Positions 15,481 through 23,405 of a DNA stretch of 29,769 nucleotides are shown here, piece by piece. A program made the position numbers and the translations under genes. Under the pieces are notes generated by a model, which did no database searches, was not told where the DNA came from, and saw only the letters and a list, made by a program, of their open reading frames with translations. Positions within the stretch are counted from its first letter, which is position 1; the number at the start of each line of letters is the position of its first letter. The stretch comes from JBOGDS01 sp050743075. Its GTDB lineage: Bacteria; Actinomycetota; Actinomycetes; Jiangellales; Jiangellaceae. The DNA is taken from the NCBI GenBank assembly GCA_050743075.1, contig JBOGDS010000043.1:1-29769 (forward strand), written 5' to 3'.

Positions 15481-15540
15481 GAGGTCCAGGCATACCCGTG
15501 GTCGGGCCTCACAGCCAGTCGGATCCGGACAATGTCCGCG

Positions 15541-15604
15541 CCGACTTGTCAGGCCTGACAACTCGACCACCTGCACAGCTGCGGGTCGCGACCTGACAAG
15601 TCGG
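15541..15604. promoter_or_regulatory. Operator-like repeats upstream of alkA
   Basis: The perfect palindrome TTGTCAGGCCTGACAA spans 15546-15561. CCGACTTGTCAGG (15541-15553) reappears as its exact reverse complement CCTGACAAGTCGG at 15592-15604. This makes three half-sites of the same type. It resembles a dimeric regulator site of GntR/TetR style. The protein that binds is not known, and AlkA's own AraC domain or the R-M module could be involved. Confidence 0.55.
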
Positions 15605-15792
15605 GGGACGATGCCAGCCGACGATGCCAGCCGAGCTCGCTTCGACGAGGCCCCGGACCGCTCTGACCGTCGCGAGCGTCGGCCTCCGACGAAGGCTCAG
15701 TCAGTGTGTCAGCGCCTCCCGCCAGAATATCGCACACACGTTCGAACCTCGTCCGTGTGTCGTACATAGGCAGCAGAAGGGGGTACGGCAGG
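15605..15792. other. Gap before the R-M methyltransferase
   Basis: No gene is seen in this part of the 312-base gap between alkA and the methyltransferase. It holds an imperfect inverted repeat (ACACACG at 15734-15740 with CGTGTGT at 15754-15760) around TTCGAA, and an AAGGGGG ribosome binding site at 15777-15783 before ATG 15793. GAATAT at 15725-15730 could be a -10 box. A controller protein gene, common in R-M systems, is not visible. Confidence 0.4.
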
Positions 15793-17493
15793 ATGACGGC
15801 CATGGTCCTGTGGGGCGACAGCGACGACCCCGGCCTTCGCAAGGCCAGAGGGGCGTTCTTCACCCCACGGGAGATATGCAGGTACATAGCAGCCTGGGCG
15901 ATCCGGGATCCCCGAGATCTCGTGCTTGAACCGTCCTGTGGCGAAGCGGAGTTCCTACTGGCAGCCGGGCGGCGCTTGGCCGAGCTTGGTGGATCCGGCG
16001 ACGCCGAGGTTGGACTCGCGGGCGTTGAGCTCCATCCCGACAGTGCACGATGTGCGCGTGAGTTGATGGCGAGTCAGGGCTTTGACGCGGCGATCGAGAC
16101 AGCGGATTTCCTCACCGTCGAACCGCGGCCAGGATTCGACGTGGTCATCGGAAATCCGCCCTATATTCGGTACCAAGACTTCGCCGGGGAGCCGCGAGTT
16201 CGCGCTCGCGAGGCAGCGTTGCGGGCCGGGGTGACTTTGTCCGGGCTGGCCTCGTCGTGGGCGGCGTTCACGGTCCACGCGGCGCTATTCCTGAGGCCCG
16301 GGGGGCGGCTGGGCCTTGTGTTGCCGGCCGAACTGACGACCGTCAACTACGCCGCGGGTGTCAGGCGTTTCCTGCTCGAGCGTTTCGCCGAGGTCCGGAT
16401 GGTGGCGTTCACCGAGCGGGTTTTCCCGGGTGTCCTCGAAGAGGTCGTGCTGTTGCTTGCAGACGGCTTCGAGAAGGGGCCGGCGGATCAGCTGACGATC
16501 GTGCAGGCACGCGATGTCGACGATCTCGATAACGGCGCCGAGAACGCCTGGACACCAGTGGATCCGAGTGACAAGTGGACGCCTGGGCTGCTGACCACCG
16601 ATGCGCTCGATGTCTACGAGTCGGTCGTCTCGGGTGAGGCCTTCTCGACACTCGACGCCTGGGGTGAGACCACCCTCGGCATTGTGACCGGTCGGAACGA
16701 CTACTTTGCTCTGACCGAGGGGGAGGTCGGGTCGCTGCAGCTCGAACCTTCGGACATCGTACGGGTGTCTCCGCCTGGATCGAGACATCTTCGCCGACTC
16801 GATCTGGGCGACGACCAGTGGCACGAGCTGCGACTGGCTCGTCAGCGGGTCTACCTCTTCCGCCCGGCAGGCCGTCCGTCGAACGCAGGCATGCGCTACG
16901 TGGCGACCGGCGAAGGGCAGGGGGTGAGCACGGCATACAAGTGCCGGGTACGTGCGCCCTGGTGGCGGGTTCCGTACCTGCGCCCCGCCGACCTGTTCCT
17001 GACCTGTATGAACGCCGACGTGCCGCAACTGTGTGCGAACAGCGCGCGGATCCACCATCTCAACTCGGTGCATGGAATCTACCTGCACGATGGTCTCGCG
17101 GACCGTGGGCGGAGGCTCTTACCGGTGGCCGCGCTCAATTCGATGACGCTGCTCGGCGCCGAGACGGTCGGGCGTTCGTACGGCGGAGGCATACTCAAGA
17201 TCGAGCCTAAGGAAGCCGACCGGCTGCCGGTGCCCGGCCCAGGTCTGCTGGCTCATGCTGAGCATGACCTCCTGGCGGCACGACCTGACGTCGAGTACCT
17301 CCTGCGGTCGCGACGCCTAGACGACGCGGTCGCGCTGGTCGACGCCCTCCTGTTAGTCAGGCACGCGGGGCTCGGCCGTGCCCGGGCGGCAGCTGTGCGG
17401 GTGGCTCGCGAGTCTCTTCAGGCTCGCCGACACGCCCGGGGTGGTTCGAATCCACGGCCGCGTGCTGCTCACCTGCCCGAGGACGCGGGCTGA
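15793..17493 (+). CDS. N6-adenine DNA methyltransferase of an R-M system (Eco57I-like, gamma class)
   Basis: The product is 566 residues. An N-terminal segment RKARGAFFTPREICRYIAAWAI is typical of type II N6-adenine methyltransferases. Motif I (LEPSCGEAEFLLAAG, about 45-58) binds AdoMet and motif IV (NPPYIRY, 121-127) is catalytic. The motif order I-IV with the DNA-recognition region C-terminal places it in the gamma class. It methylates adenine in a target that cannot be read from sequence. Codon and base use are slightly less GC-rich than the neighbours. The last 40 residues are Arg/Pro-rich and encode a tRNA T-arm-like motif. The following gene starts at the stop (TGATG). Confidence 0.85.
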   Translation: MTAMVLWGDSDDPGLRKARGAFFTPREICRYIAAWAIRDPRDLVLEPSCGEAEFLLAAGRRLAELGGSGDAEVGLAGVELHPDSARCARELMASQGFDAAIETADFLTVEPRPGFDVVIGNPPYIRYQDFAGEPRVRAREAALRAGVTLSGLASSWAAFTVHAALFLRPGGRLGLVLPAELTTVNYAAGVRRFLLERFAEVRMVAFTERVFPGVLEEVVLLLADGFEKGPADQLTIVQARDVDDLDNGAENAWTPVDPSDKWTPGLLTTDALDVYESVVSGEAFSTLDAWGETTLGIVTGRNDYFALTEGEVGSLQLEPSDIVRVSPPGSRHLRRLDLGDDQWHELRLARQRVYLFRPAGRPSNAGMRYVATGEGQGVSTAYKCRVRAPWWRVPYLRPADLFLTCMNADVPQLCANSARIHHLNSVHGIYLHDGLADRGRRLLPVAALNSMTLLGAETVGRSYGGGILKIEPKEADRLPVPGPGLLAHAEHDLLAARPDVEYLLRSRRLDDAVALVDALLLVRHAGLGRARAAAVRVARESLQARRHARGGSNPRPRAAHLPEDAG

Positions 17494-18380
17494 TGGCAAG
17501 CCCGCGCTCGGTGGACATCTTCGACCTGCTGGAACCGATCATCCGGGCTCGTCCGTCGGCCAATCCGTGGATCGTCGGCGATGACGGGGCACGCAGTTTC
17601 CGTCCCGACCTCGATCTGCTCACGCAGATGCTCGCGGTACAGGCCACGGAGGGCAGTACCGCGCAGACCGGACGGCTCGCCAAGACGATCGACGCCTGGG
17701 TGGCCAACGAGCTACGTCGCGCCGGCTTCGGCGAAGAAGAAGTCTGGCCACGACTCGACGCTCCCAGAGTGTTGCCCCGCGAGGTGGGTTTGCTCGTGGC
17801 CGCATTGCCATCGCGCCTTCGCGCAGAGGTCAAGGCTCATCTGACGAGGAACCGTCAGGTCGGTCCTTCCGACGCGCGAGTGCTCGGGCGCGCGTACGTC
17901 AAGCAGGTCGACGTGTTGATCGCGCAGTGGTCACGCGGGGCAGAGCTGTTGATCTCGACGAAGAGCATGTCGTCGTCGTTTCGCAAGAACCTGCCGAACC
18001 GGTTCGAAGAGGCATACGGCGACGCCAAGAATCTCCGCGGCCGGTACCCGCTGGTCGCCATGGGCTTTCTGTTCGTCATGCACGCGAGCGTTCGCGACGA
18101 GCCCGGAACGCTGGATCGCGCGATCGACATGCTGAGGAAGCTTCGTGGCGAACACGACATCTACGACGCCACCTGTCTGCTGGTGGTCGACTGGGACGCA
18201 CACGGCGAGGTCTCGGTCCTGGGGGATGTCGTACCGCACGACGTGGCCGCTGACTCGTTCCTTGCCGTTCTCGTCAACGCCGTGCTGACCCGTACGCCCA
18301 TCGACCTGCACGTCGAGGCGCGTGAGCGGCGGGCGCACCGCGAGCTGCCGATCTCCGAGGAGGGAACCGAGACGGGCTGA
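17493..18380 (+). CDS. Putative type II restriction endonuclease (PD-(D/E)XK-like)
   Basis: The product is 295 residues and pairs with the upstream methyltransferase through a TGATG junction. The core region around 135-195 reads AYVKQVDVLIAQW...ELLISTKSM...NRFEEAYGDAKNL. Asp140 precedes a strand with S155-T156-K157, then E172/E173. A Ser before the Lys with a Glu about 14 residues later resembles the shifted-Glu site of Cfr10I/NgoMIV, while a plain D-x-x-K arrangement would need an acid at 155. The flanking helical N-terminus (1-110) may carry recognition or dimerisation. The assignment as nuclease rests on the operon and this motif, not on a recognised family. Confidence 0.65.
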   Translation: MASPRSVDIFDLLEPIIRARPSANPWIVGDDGARSFRPDLDLLTQMLAVQATEGSTAQTGRLAKTIDAWVANELRRAGFGEEEVWPRLDAPRVLPREVGLLVAALPSRLRAEVKAHLTRNRQVGPSDARVLGRAYVKQVDVLIAQWSRGAELLISTKSMSSSFRKNLPNRFEEAYGDAKNLRGRYPLVAMGFLFVMHASVRDEPGTLDRAIDMLRKLRGEHDIYDATCLLVVDWDAHGEVSVLGDVVPHDVAADSFLAVLVNAVLTRTPIDLHVEARERRAHRELPISEEGTETG

Positions 18381-18403
18381 GGCCGCATCGCGTTGAGGCT
18401 GGC

Positions 18404-18409
18404 TAGGCT
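18404..18409 (+). promoter_or_regulatory. -10 box TAGGCT for leaderless cysS
   Basis: TAGGCT ends 6 bases before the GTG of cysS, the same arrangement as at gpmA. No ribosome binding site intervenes. Confidence 0.5.
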
Positions 18410-18415
18410 TGTGCG

Positions 18416-19846
18416 GTGAGTCTTCGCCTGTACGACACCGCCACTCGTGAGGTCCGTGACTTCATCCCGCTGCGGCCGGGCAAGGTCGGGATCTACCATT
18501 GCGGGCTGACCGTGCAGGGCGCGCCGCACATCGGCCACATCCGCAAGGAGGTCGTCTTCGACGTCCTGCGGCGCTGGCTCGAGCACCGTGGTCACGACGT
18601 GACGCTGGTCGCCAATGTCACCGACATCGACGACAAGATCCTCGTCAAGTCGGCGGAGGCGAACCTGGCGTGGTGGGCCTGGGCGTTCGCCAACGAACGC
18701 GAGCTCGACGACGCCTACGCCGTACTCGGCTGCCTGCCGCCGACCTACCAGCCGAGGGCTACCGGGCACATCCCCGAGATGGTCGAGCTCATGACGACAC
18801 TTGTCGAGCGTGGTCACGCCTACGCGGCCGAGGATGGGTCAGGCGACGTCTACTTCGACGTCAAGTCCTGGCCGTCCTACGGCGAGCTCTCGCACCAGCG
18901 CCTCGACGACATGGAGCCGGAGGCCGACGCCGATCCGCGCGGCAAGCGTGACCCACGCGACTTCGCGCTGTGGAAGGGCCACAAGCCCACCGAGCCCGAG
19001 TCCGCGTCGTGGCCGACGCCGTACGGTCGTGGCCGTCCCGGCTGGCACCTGGAGTGCTCGGCCATGGCCGCGAAGTACCTCGGGACGGTGTTCGACCTCC
19101 ACGGCGGCGGCCTCGACCTGCGCTTCCCGCACCACGAGAACGAGTTGGCGCAGTCCCGAGCTGCCGGGCAGGGGTTCGCCCGGCTGTGGATGCACAACGC
19201 GATGGTCAACCTCGGCGGCTCGAAGATGAGCAAGTCCGTGGGCAACACACTGCTCGTCTCGGAGGTGGTCAAGCGGGTCCGGCCGGTCGAGCTTCGCTAC
19301 TACCTGGTGGCGGCCCACTACCGTAGCGAGGTCGAGTTCACCGAGGAGTCGCTCGCCGCGGACGGTGCCGCCTACCGGCGGATCGAGGGCTACGTCCTGC
19401 GCGCCGCCGAGAACGTTGCCGGCGTCATCCCGTCGGAGGTCCCGCCAGCGTTTGCTGCCGCGATGGACGACGACCTCGGGGTTCCGCAGGCCCTCGCGAT
19501 CCTCTTCGACGCCGTCCGGGAAGGCAACAAGCTGCTGGCGGGCGGTGACGCGGCCGGTGTTCGGCCGAACCTGGCGTCGGTGCGGGCGATGCTGGGCGTG
19601 CTGGGCCTCGACCCGCTGGCAGCGCCGTGGGCGGGCGGTCCGGGTGCGGGCGGTGCTGCGGAGCGTCTGCACGAGGTCGTCGACGCGTTGGTGGGCGTCG
19701 TGCTGGAGCAACGAGAGCAGGCACGTGCGCGCAAGGACTTTGCGGCTGCCGACGCCCTGCGCGACCGGCTCCATGCTGCCGGTGTCGCCGTCGAGGACAC
19801 TCCGTCCGGTCCTCGCTGGGAGCTCGGCGAGGGTCAGGAGACCTGA
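18416..19846 (+). CDS. cysS: Cysteinyl-tRNA synthetase
   Basis: The enzyme is 476 residues with a GTG start. It is a class I synthetase: PHIGH at 37-41 (HIGH) and KMSKS at 270-274. Zinc-site residues are Cys29 in IYHCGLTVQG, Cys in HLECSAMA, and the DLHGGGLDLRFPHHENE block. The length is usual. It heads an operon with rlmB, coupled by TGATG. In many actinomycetes it lies directly after ispF; here about 8.4 kb separate them. Confidence 0.97.
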   Translation: MSLRLYDTATREVRDFIPLRPGKVGIYHCGLTVQGAPHIGHIRKEVVFDVLRRWLEHRGHDVTLVANVTDIDDKILVKSAEANLAWWAWAFANERELDDAYAVLGCLPPTYQPRATGHIPEMVELMTTLVERGHAYAAEDGSGDVYFDVKSWPSYGELSHQRLDDMEPEADADPRGKRDPRDFALWKGHKPTEPESASWPTPYGRGRPGWHLECSAMAAKYLGTVFDLHGGGLDLRFPHHENELAQSRAAGQGFARLWMHNAMVNLGGSKMSKSVGNTLLVSEVVKRVRPVELRYYLVAAHYRSEVEFTEESLAADGAAYRRIEGYVLRAAENVAGVIPSEVPPAFAAAMDDDLGVPQALAILFDAVREGNKLLAGGDAAGVRPNLASVRAMLGVLGLDPLAAPWAGGPGAGGAAERLHEVVDALVGVVLEQREQARARKDFAAADALRDRLHAAGVAVEDTPSGPRWELGEGQET

Positions 19847-20826
19847 TGGCCGGCAACTCCCAGCGTCGCGGGGCCATGCGCAAGGCGCGCACGAAGAAGG
19901 GCATGGTCGTCGGGTCGGGCGGTCAGCGACGCAAGTCCCTGGAGGGCAAGGGCCCGACCCCCAGGGCCGAGGAACGCCCGGGACACGTCAAGGCCCGCCG
20001 GTCGAGAGCGGCAGCGCGCCAGGCGGGACCCCGCGGTCGTTCCATGGAGCGGGGGAGGCCTGGTGCTGCCGAGACCGTCGCGGGGCGCAACTCGGTCGTC
20101 GAGGCGCTGCGCGCGGACGTGCCGGTCAAGGCGCTCTACGTTGCCGAACGGATCGATGTCGACGACCGCGTCCGCGAGGTGCTGAAGATCGCAGCCGACC
20201 GCCGGCTTCCCTTGCTGGAGGCGCCCCGGTCCGAGCTGGACCGGGTGACGGGCGGCGCGATCCATCAGGGGCTGGCGCTGACGTTGCCGGCCTACGAGTA
20301 CGCCCACCCAGACGACCTGGTCGCGGCCGCCCGCCAGGCGGGCGAGATGCCGTTGATCGTCGCGCTGGACGGGGTGACGGACCCGCGCAACCTGGGCGCG
20401 GTCGTACGGTCTGCGGCCGCGTTCGGGGCGCACGGCGTCGTCGTGCCGGAACGGCGCAGCGCCGGCATGACCGCCGGAGCGTGGAAGACGTCGGCCGGCG
20501 CAGCGGCCAGGGTCCGCGTGGCCCGGGCGACCAACCTGGCCCGGCAGCTCCGGACGTACGCCGACGCAGGCCTGTTCGTGGTCGGCCTCGCCGGCGACGG
20601 CTCGATCGAGATCGCCTCGGTGGAGGCGGCATCGGCGCCGCTGTGCCTCGTCGTCGGTGCGGAGGGAGTAGGGCTGTCCCGCGTCGCGCAGCAGGCGTGC
20701 GACATCATCGCCCGGATCCCGATCGCCCGCGACGTCGAGTCGCTCAACGCCGGCGTCGCAGCTGGTATCGCCCTCTACGAGGTCGCCCACGCCCGCCGCC
20801 AGGCATCCGAGGACCCTGTCCGTTGA
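19846..20826 (+). CDS. rlmB: 23S rRNA (guanosine-2'-O)-methyltransferase RlmB (SpoU/TrmH family)
   Basis: The product is 326 residues. The SpoU fold shows motif 1 DPRNLGAVVRSA (from residue 179), motif 2 VVGAEGVGLSR and motif 3 IPIARDVESLNAGVAAGIALYE. A substrate-binding domain (AGRNSVVEALRADVPVKALYV) precedes it. The first ~75 residues are a Lys/Arg-rich disordered extension, common in actinomycetes and probably RNA-binding. Motif 3 has SLNAGVA instead of the more usual SLNVSVA. Confidence 0.93.
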   Translation: MAGNSQRRGAMRKARTKKGMVVGSGGQRRKSLEGKGPTPRAEERPGHVKARRSRAAARQAGPRGRSMERGRPGAAETVAGRNSVVEALRADVPVKALYVAERIDVDDRVREVLKIAADRRLPLLEAPRSELDRVTGGAIHQGLALTLPAYEYAHPDDLVAAARQAGEMPLIVALDGVTDPRNLGAVVRSAAAFGAHGVVVPERRSAGMTAGAWKTSAGAAARVRVARATNLARQLRTYADAGLFVVGLAGDGSIEIASVEAASAPLCLVVGAEGVGLSRVAQQACDIIARIPIARDVESLNAGVAAGIALYEVAHARRQASEDPVR

Positions 20827-20846
20827 TCACGTACACCATGCTGGCG

Positions 20847-20882
20847 GGTGCTTCACCAGGCACCGGAACCTGGTGAAGCACC
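20847..20882. terminator. Perfect 14-bp stem with 8-base loop
   Basis: GGTGCTTCACCAGG and CCTGGTGAAGCACC pair exactly around CACCGGAA, directly after rlmB. No T-tract follows, as is usual in high-GC actinomycetes. The CCTGGTGA of the arm recurs once at 20889-20896, before the acyl-CoA dehydrogenase, so an operator role is also possible. Confidence 0.6.
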
Positions 20883-20927
20883 TGTTCGCCTGGTGATGTA
20901 GCCGAGCCGACAGAAAGGTACGACGAC

Positions 20928-22064
20928 GTGCCGGTGGACCGGATGCTGCCCACAGCCGAGGCCGGCGAGCTGATCGCCCTCGTGCGTGACATCGCCGATG
21001 CCGAGTTGGCACCTCGCGCCGATGCCGCCGAGGAGGCGGGCGAGTATCCGCGCGATCTGGTCCGCATCCTCGGTCGCGCCGGCCTGCTCGGTCTGCCCTA
21101 CGACGAGGGTGGCGGCCAGCCGTTCGAGGTGTACCTCCAGGTGGTAGAGGAGATTGCGGCTCGGTGGGCCACCATCGCGCTCTCGCTCTCCGTCCACACC
21201 CTGTCGTGTTGGCCGATCGCCGCATACGGAACTGCAGAGCAACGGCGGCGATGGCTGCCGGACATGGCCGGCGGCGAGCTGTTGGGCGCCTACTGCCTGT
21301 CCGAGGCGCAGGCCGGCTCGGACGCAGCAGCCCTGTCCACCCGGGCAGTGCGTGAGGGCGACGAGTACGTGCTCACCGGCGCCAAGGCGTGGATCACCCA
21401 CGCCGGGCTCGCCGATTTCTATACCGTCATCGCCCGCACGTCCGACGACGGCCCGCGCGGCATCTCCTGCTTCGTCGTTCCCGGAGACGCGGCCGGGCTG
21501 TCGTTCGGGGCTCTCGAGCGCAAGATGGGCATGACCGCGTCGCCGACGCGCGTAGTCAACCTCGACGGCGTCCGGATAGCGGCCGACCACCGGATCGGCG
21601 CGGAAGGCCAGGGGTTCACGATCGCGCTCGCAGCGCTCGACTCCGGTCGGCTCGGGATCTCTGCCTGCGCGACCGGGCTGGCGCAGGCCGCGCTCGATGC
21701 GGCGACGTCGTACGCGAAGCAACGCGAGCAGTTCGGCAGGCCGCTCATCGACCACGAGGGGCTCGGCTTCCTGCTCGCCGACATGACCGCCGCCGTCGAG
21801 TCGGCCCGGGCCACGTACCTTGCCGCCGCGCGCCGTCGCGACGCCGGCCTGCCGTACACGAGGCAGGCCAGTGTGGCGAAGCTCGTCGCGACCGACAACG
21901 CCATGAGAGTCACCACCGATGCCATCCAGGTCCTGGGCGGTGCAGGTTACACGCGCGATTTCCCGGTCGAGCGGTACTTCCGGGAAGCCAAGGTCATGCA
22001 GATCTTCGAAGGCACGAACCAGATCCAGCGCCTGGTGATCTCCCGGCAGCTGGCCCGCTCATGA
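20928..22064 (+). CDS. Acyl-CoA dehydrogenase
   Basis: The product is 378 residues with a GTG start and GAAAGG about 9 bases before it. It is a flavoprotein that dehydrogenates acyl-CoA in fatty-acid or branched-chain catabolism. Signatures are GAYCLSEAQAGSD (FAD-binding stretch), GAKAWITHAGLADFY, QREQFGRPLIDHEGL and IQVLGGAGYTRDFPVERYFREAKVMQIFEGTNQIQR, where Glu361 of EGTNQIQ is the candidate catalytic base. The position near the C-terminus is like short- and medium-chain enzymes. Substrate is not readable. Its stop overlaps the convergent DUF4032 gene by 6 bases. Confidence 0.94.
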   Translation: MPVDRMLPTAEAGELIALVRDIADAELAPRADAAEEAGEYPRDLVRILGRAGLLGLPYDEGGGQPFEVYLQVVEEIAARWATIALSLSVHTLSCWPIAAYGTAEQRRRWLPDMAGGELLGAYCLSEAQAGSDAAALSTRAVREGDEYVLTGAKAWITHAGLADFYTVIARTSDDGPRGISCFVVPGDAAGLSFGALERKMGMTASPTRVVNLDGVRIAADHRIGAEGQGFTIALAALDSGRLGISACATGLAQAALDAATSYAKQREQFGRPLIDHEGLGFLLADMTAAVESARATYLAAARRRDAGLPYTRQASVAKLVATDNAMRVTTDAIQVLGGAGYTRDFPVERYFREAKVMQIFEGTNQIQRLVISRQLARS

Positions 22065-23333
22065 GGGACTCGCCGGCAACTCGCCCGTGACCACGGGCAG
22101 GTCCGGCTGCGTGGCGACATCGAGAATGGCCCGCTCGTCGGGCTTGTGCGGCAGCACGTCGTCGACGTAGGACTTCGCCGCGTCGACGGTCTCGACCTCG
22201 CGGCCCTCCTTCTCCGAGAGGTACCACCGGTGCTCGAGCACCTCGTGGAAGATCTCCGGCCCGGTGAGCTTCACCCGTAGGTCGCGAGGAACGGCGCGTA
22301 GCACCGGCTCGTAGCACGCGGTGACCCAGTGGTAGGCGACGATCTCCTCGTCCTCCCCCTGCTGGTCGGTGTCGACGGCATAGGCGTCCAGGTCGTTCAG
22401 CAGCCGCTGCGCCTGGTTCTCCTGCGCGTCGATGCCGGTGAGGCGAAGCAGCCGCCGCGAATGGTGCCCGGGGTCGACGACCTTGGGCTGGACCCGCACG
22501 GTGCGTCCGCCGATGTCGGTGACGATGTCCAGCACGGCGACGTCGAATCCCAGCTCGTTGAGCCGTTCCACCCGCCGGGCGATCCGCCAGCGGTCGTTGA
22601 CGTCGAACGCCTCCCAGCCGGTCAGCTCCTCCCAGAGGCTCTCGTAGCGTTCCGCCACCTGGTCACTGGTGGCGGCCGGGTCGACGGTCTCGTCGAGGTA
22701 GCCGCCGGCCTGCAGGTCCATCAGCTCGCCGGCGATGTTGATGCGGGCGTTCTCGATATCGTGGCGGCGCTGACCGTCGCTGAGTGTGCCATGCAACTCG
22801 CCGGTCTCGGCGTCGACCAGGTAGGCGGCGAACGCGCCGGCGTCGCGGCGGAACAGCGTGTTGGACAGGGAGCAGTCGCCCCAGAAGAAGCCCAGCAGGT
22901 GCAGCCGGGAGATCAGGACCACGAGCGCGTCGATGAGCCGGTCAACGGTGTCGCGGCGCATCATCCGCGAGAACAGCGCCCGGTACGGCAGTGAGTACTG
23001 CAGGTGGCGGGTGACCAGGACGGGCTGCAATGGCTCCCCGTCCGGGGCCTCCCGGCCGGTCACGACGCCGACGGCCTCCACCGCTGGTGCATCGAGGCGT
23101 TCGAGGTCGCGCAAGAGCCGGTACTCGCGGTTGGCGAACGACTCGACGACCTCCTTCAGGGCGTAGACCTGGCCGTTGAGGCGGGTGAAGCGCACCACGT
23201 GGCGGGATATGCCCCGCGGAAGCGTCACGAGATACCATTCCGGCCACTGCTCGAGCGGCATGTCCCAGGGCAGGTCGAGCATGGCCTGCTGCTCGGCCGG
23301 CGCTGCGAGCACGCGGAGTTCCACGGACGCCAT
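22059..23333 (-). CDS. DUF4032 protein with lipopolysaccharide-kinase-like fold
   Basis: The product is 424 residues and matches the conserved actinobacterial DUF4032 family. The N-terminal half looks like a small kinase fold: VYALKEVVESFANREYRLLRDLE contains a Lys and the alphaC-like Glu, and HLLGFFWGDCSLSNTLFRRD corresponds to the catalytic loop (Asp plus Asn) followed by YLVDAETGE in place of DFG. The C-terminal half (about 200-424) is the DUF4032 unit proper. The target is not known. It lies just after the sugar ABC ATPase gene on the same strand, separated by a strong terminator. Confidence 0.82.
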   Translation of the reverse strand: MASVELRVLAAPAEQQAMLDLPWDMPLEQWPEWYLVTLPRGISRHVVRFTRLNGQVYALKEVVESFANREYRLLRDLERLDAPAVEAVGVVTGREAPDGEPLQPVLVTRHLQYSLPYRALFSRMMRRDTVDRLIDALVVLISRLHLLGFFWGDCSLSNTLFRRDAGAFAAYLVDAETGELHGTLSDGQRRHDIENARINIAGELMDLQAGGYLDETVDPAATSDQVAERYESLWEELTGWEAFDVNDRWRIARRVERLNELGFDVAVLDIVTDIGGRTVRVQPKVVDPGHHSRRLLRLTGIDAQENQAQRLLNDLDAYAVDTDQQGEDEEIVAYHWVTACYEPVLRAVPRDLRVKLTGPEIFHEVLEHRWYLSEKEGREVETVDAAKSYVDDVLPHKPDERAILDVATQPDLPVVTGELPASPS

Positions 23334-23353
23334 TGTCCCACCGACGGTCGCAT

Positions 23354-23397
23354 ACCGAGGGCTCGGCCACGTCAGGACGAACGGCCGAGCCCTCGGT
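23354..23397. terminator. Perfect 15-bp stem terminator after the ABC ATPase
   Basis: ACCGAGGGCTCGGCC (23354-23368) pairs exactly with GGCCGAGCCCTCGGT (23383-23397) around a 14-base loop. It lies between the ABC ATPase stop and the DUF4032 start, so it separates the two transcription units on the minus strand. Confidence 0.8.
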
Positions 23398-23405
23398 GTG
23401 CTGCG

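Noticed and set aside
17361..17465. Intact selenocysteine or other tRNA gene
   Set aside because: The acceptor and T-arm are plausible, but there is no canonical D-arm, and the anticodon arm has a 6- or 10-base loop instead of 7.
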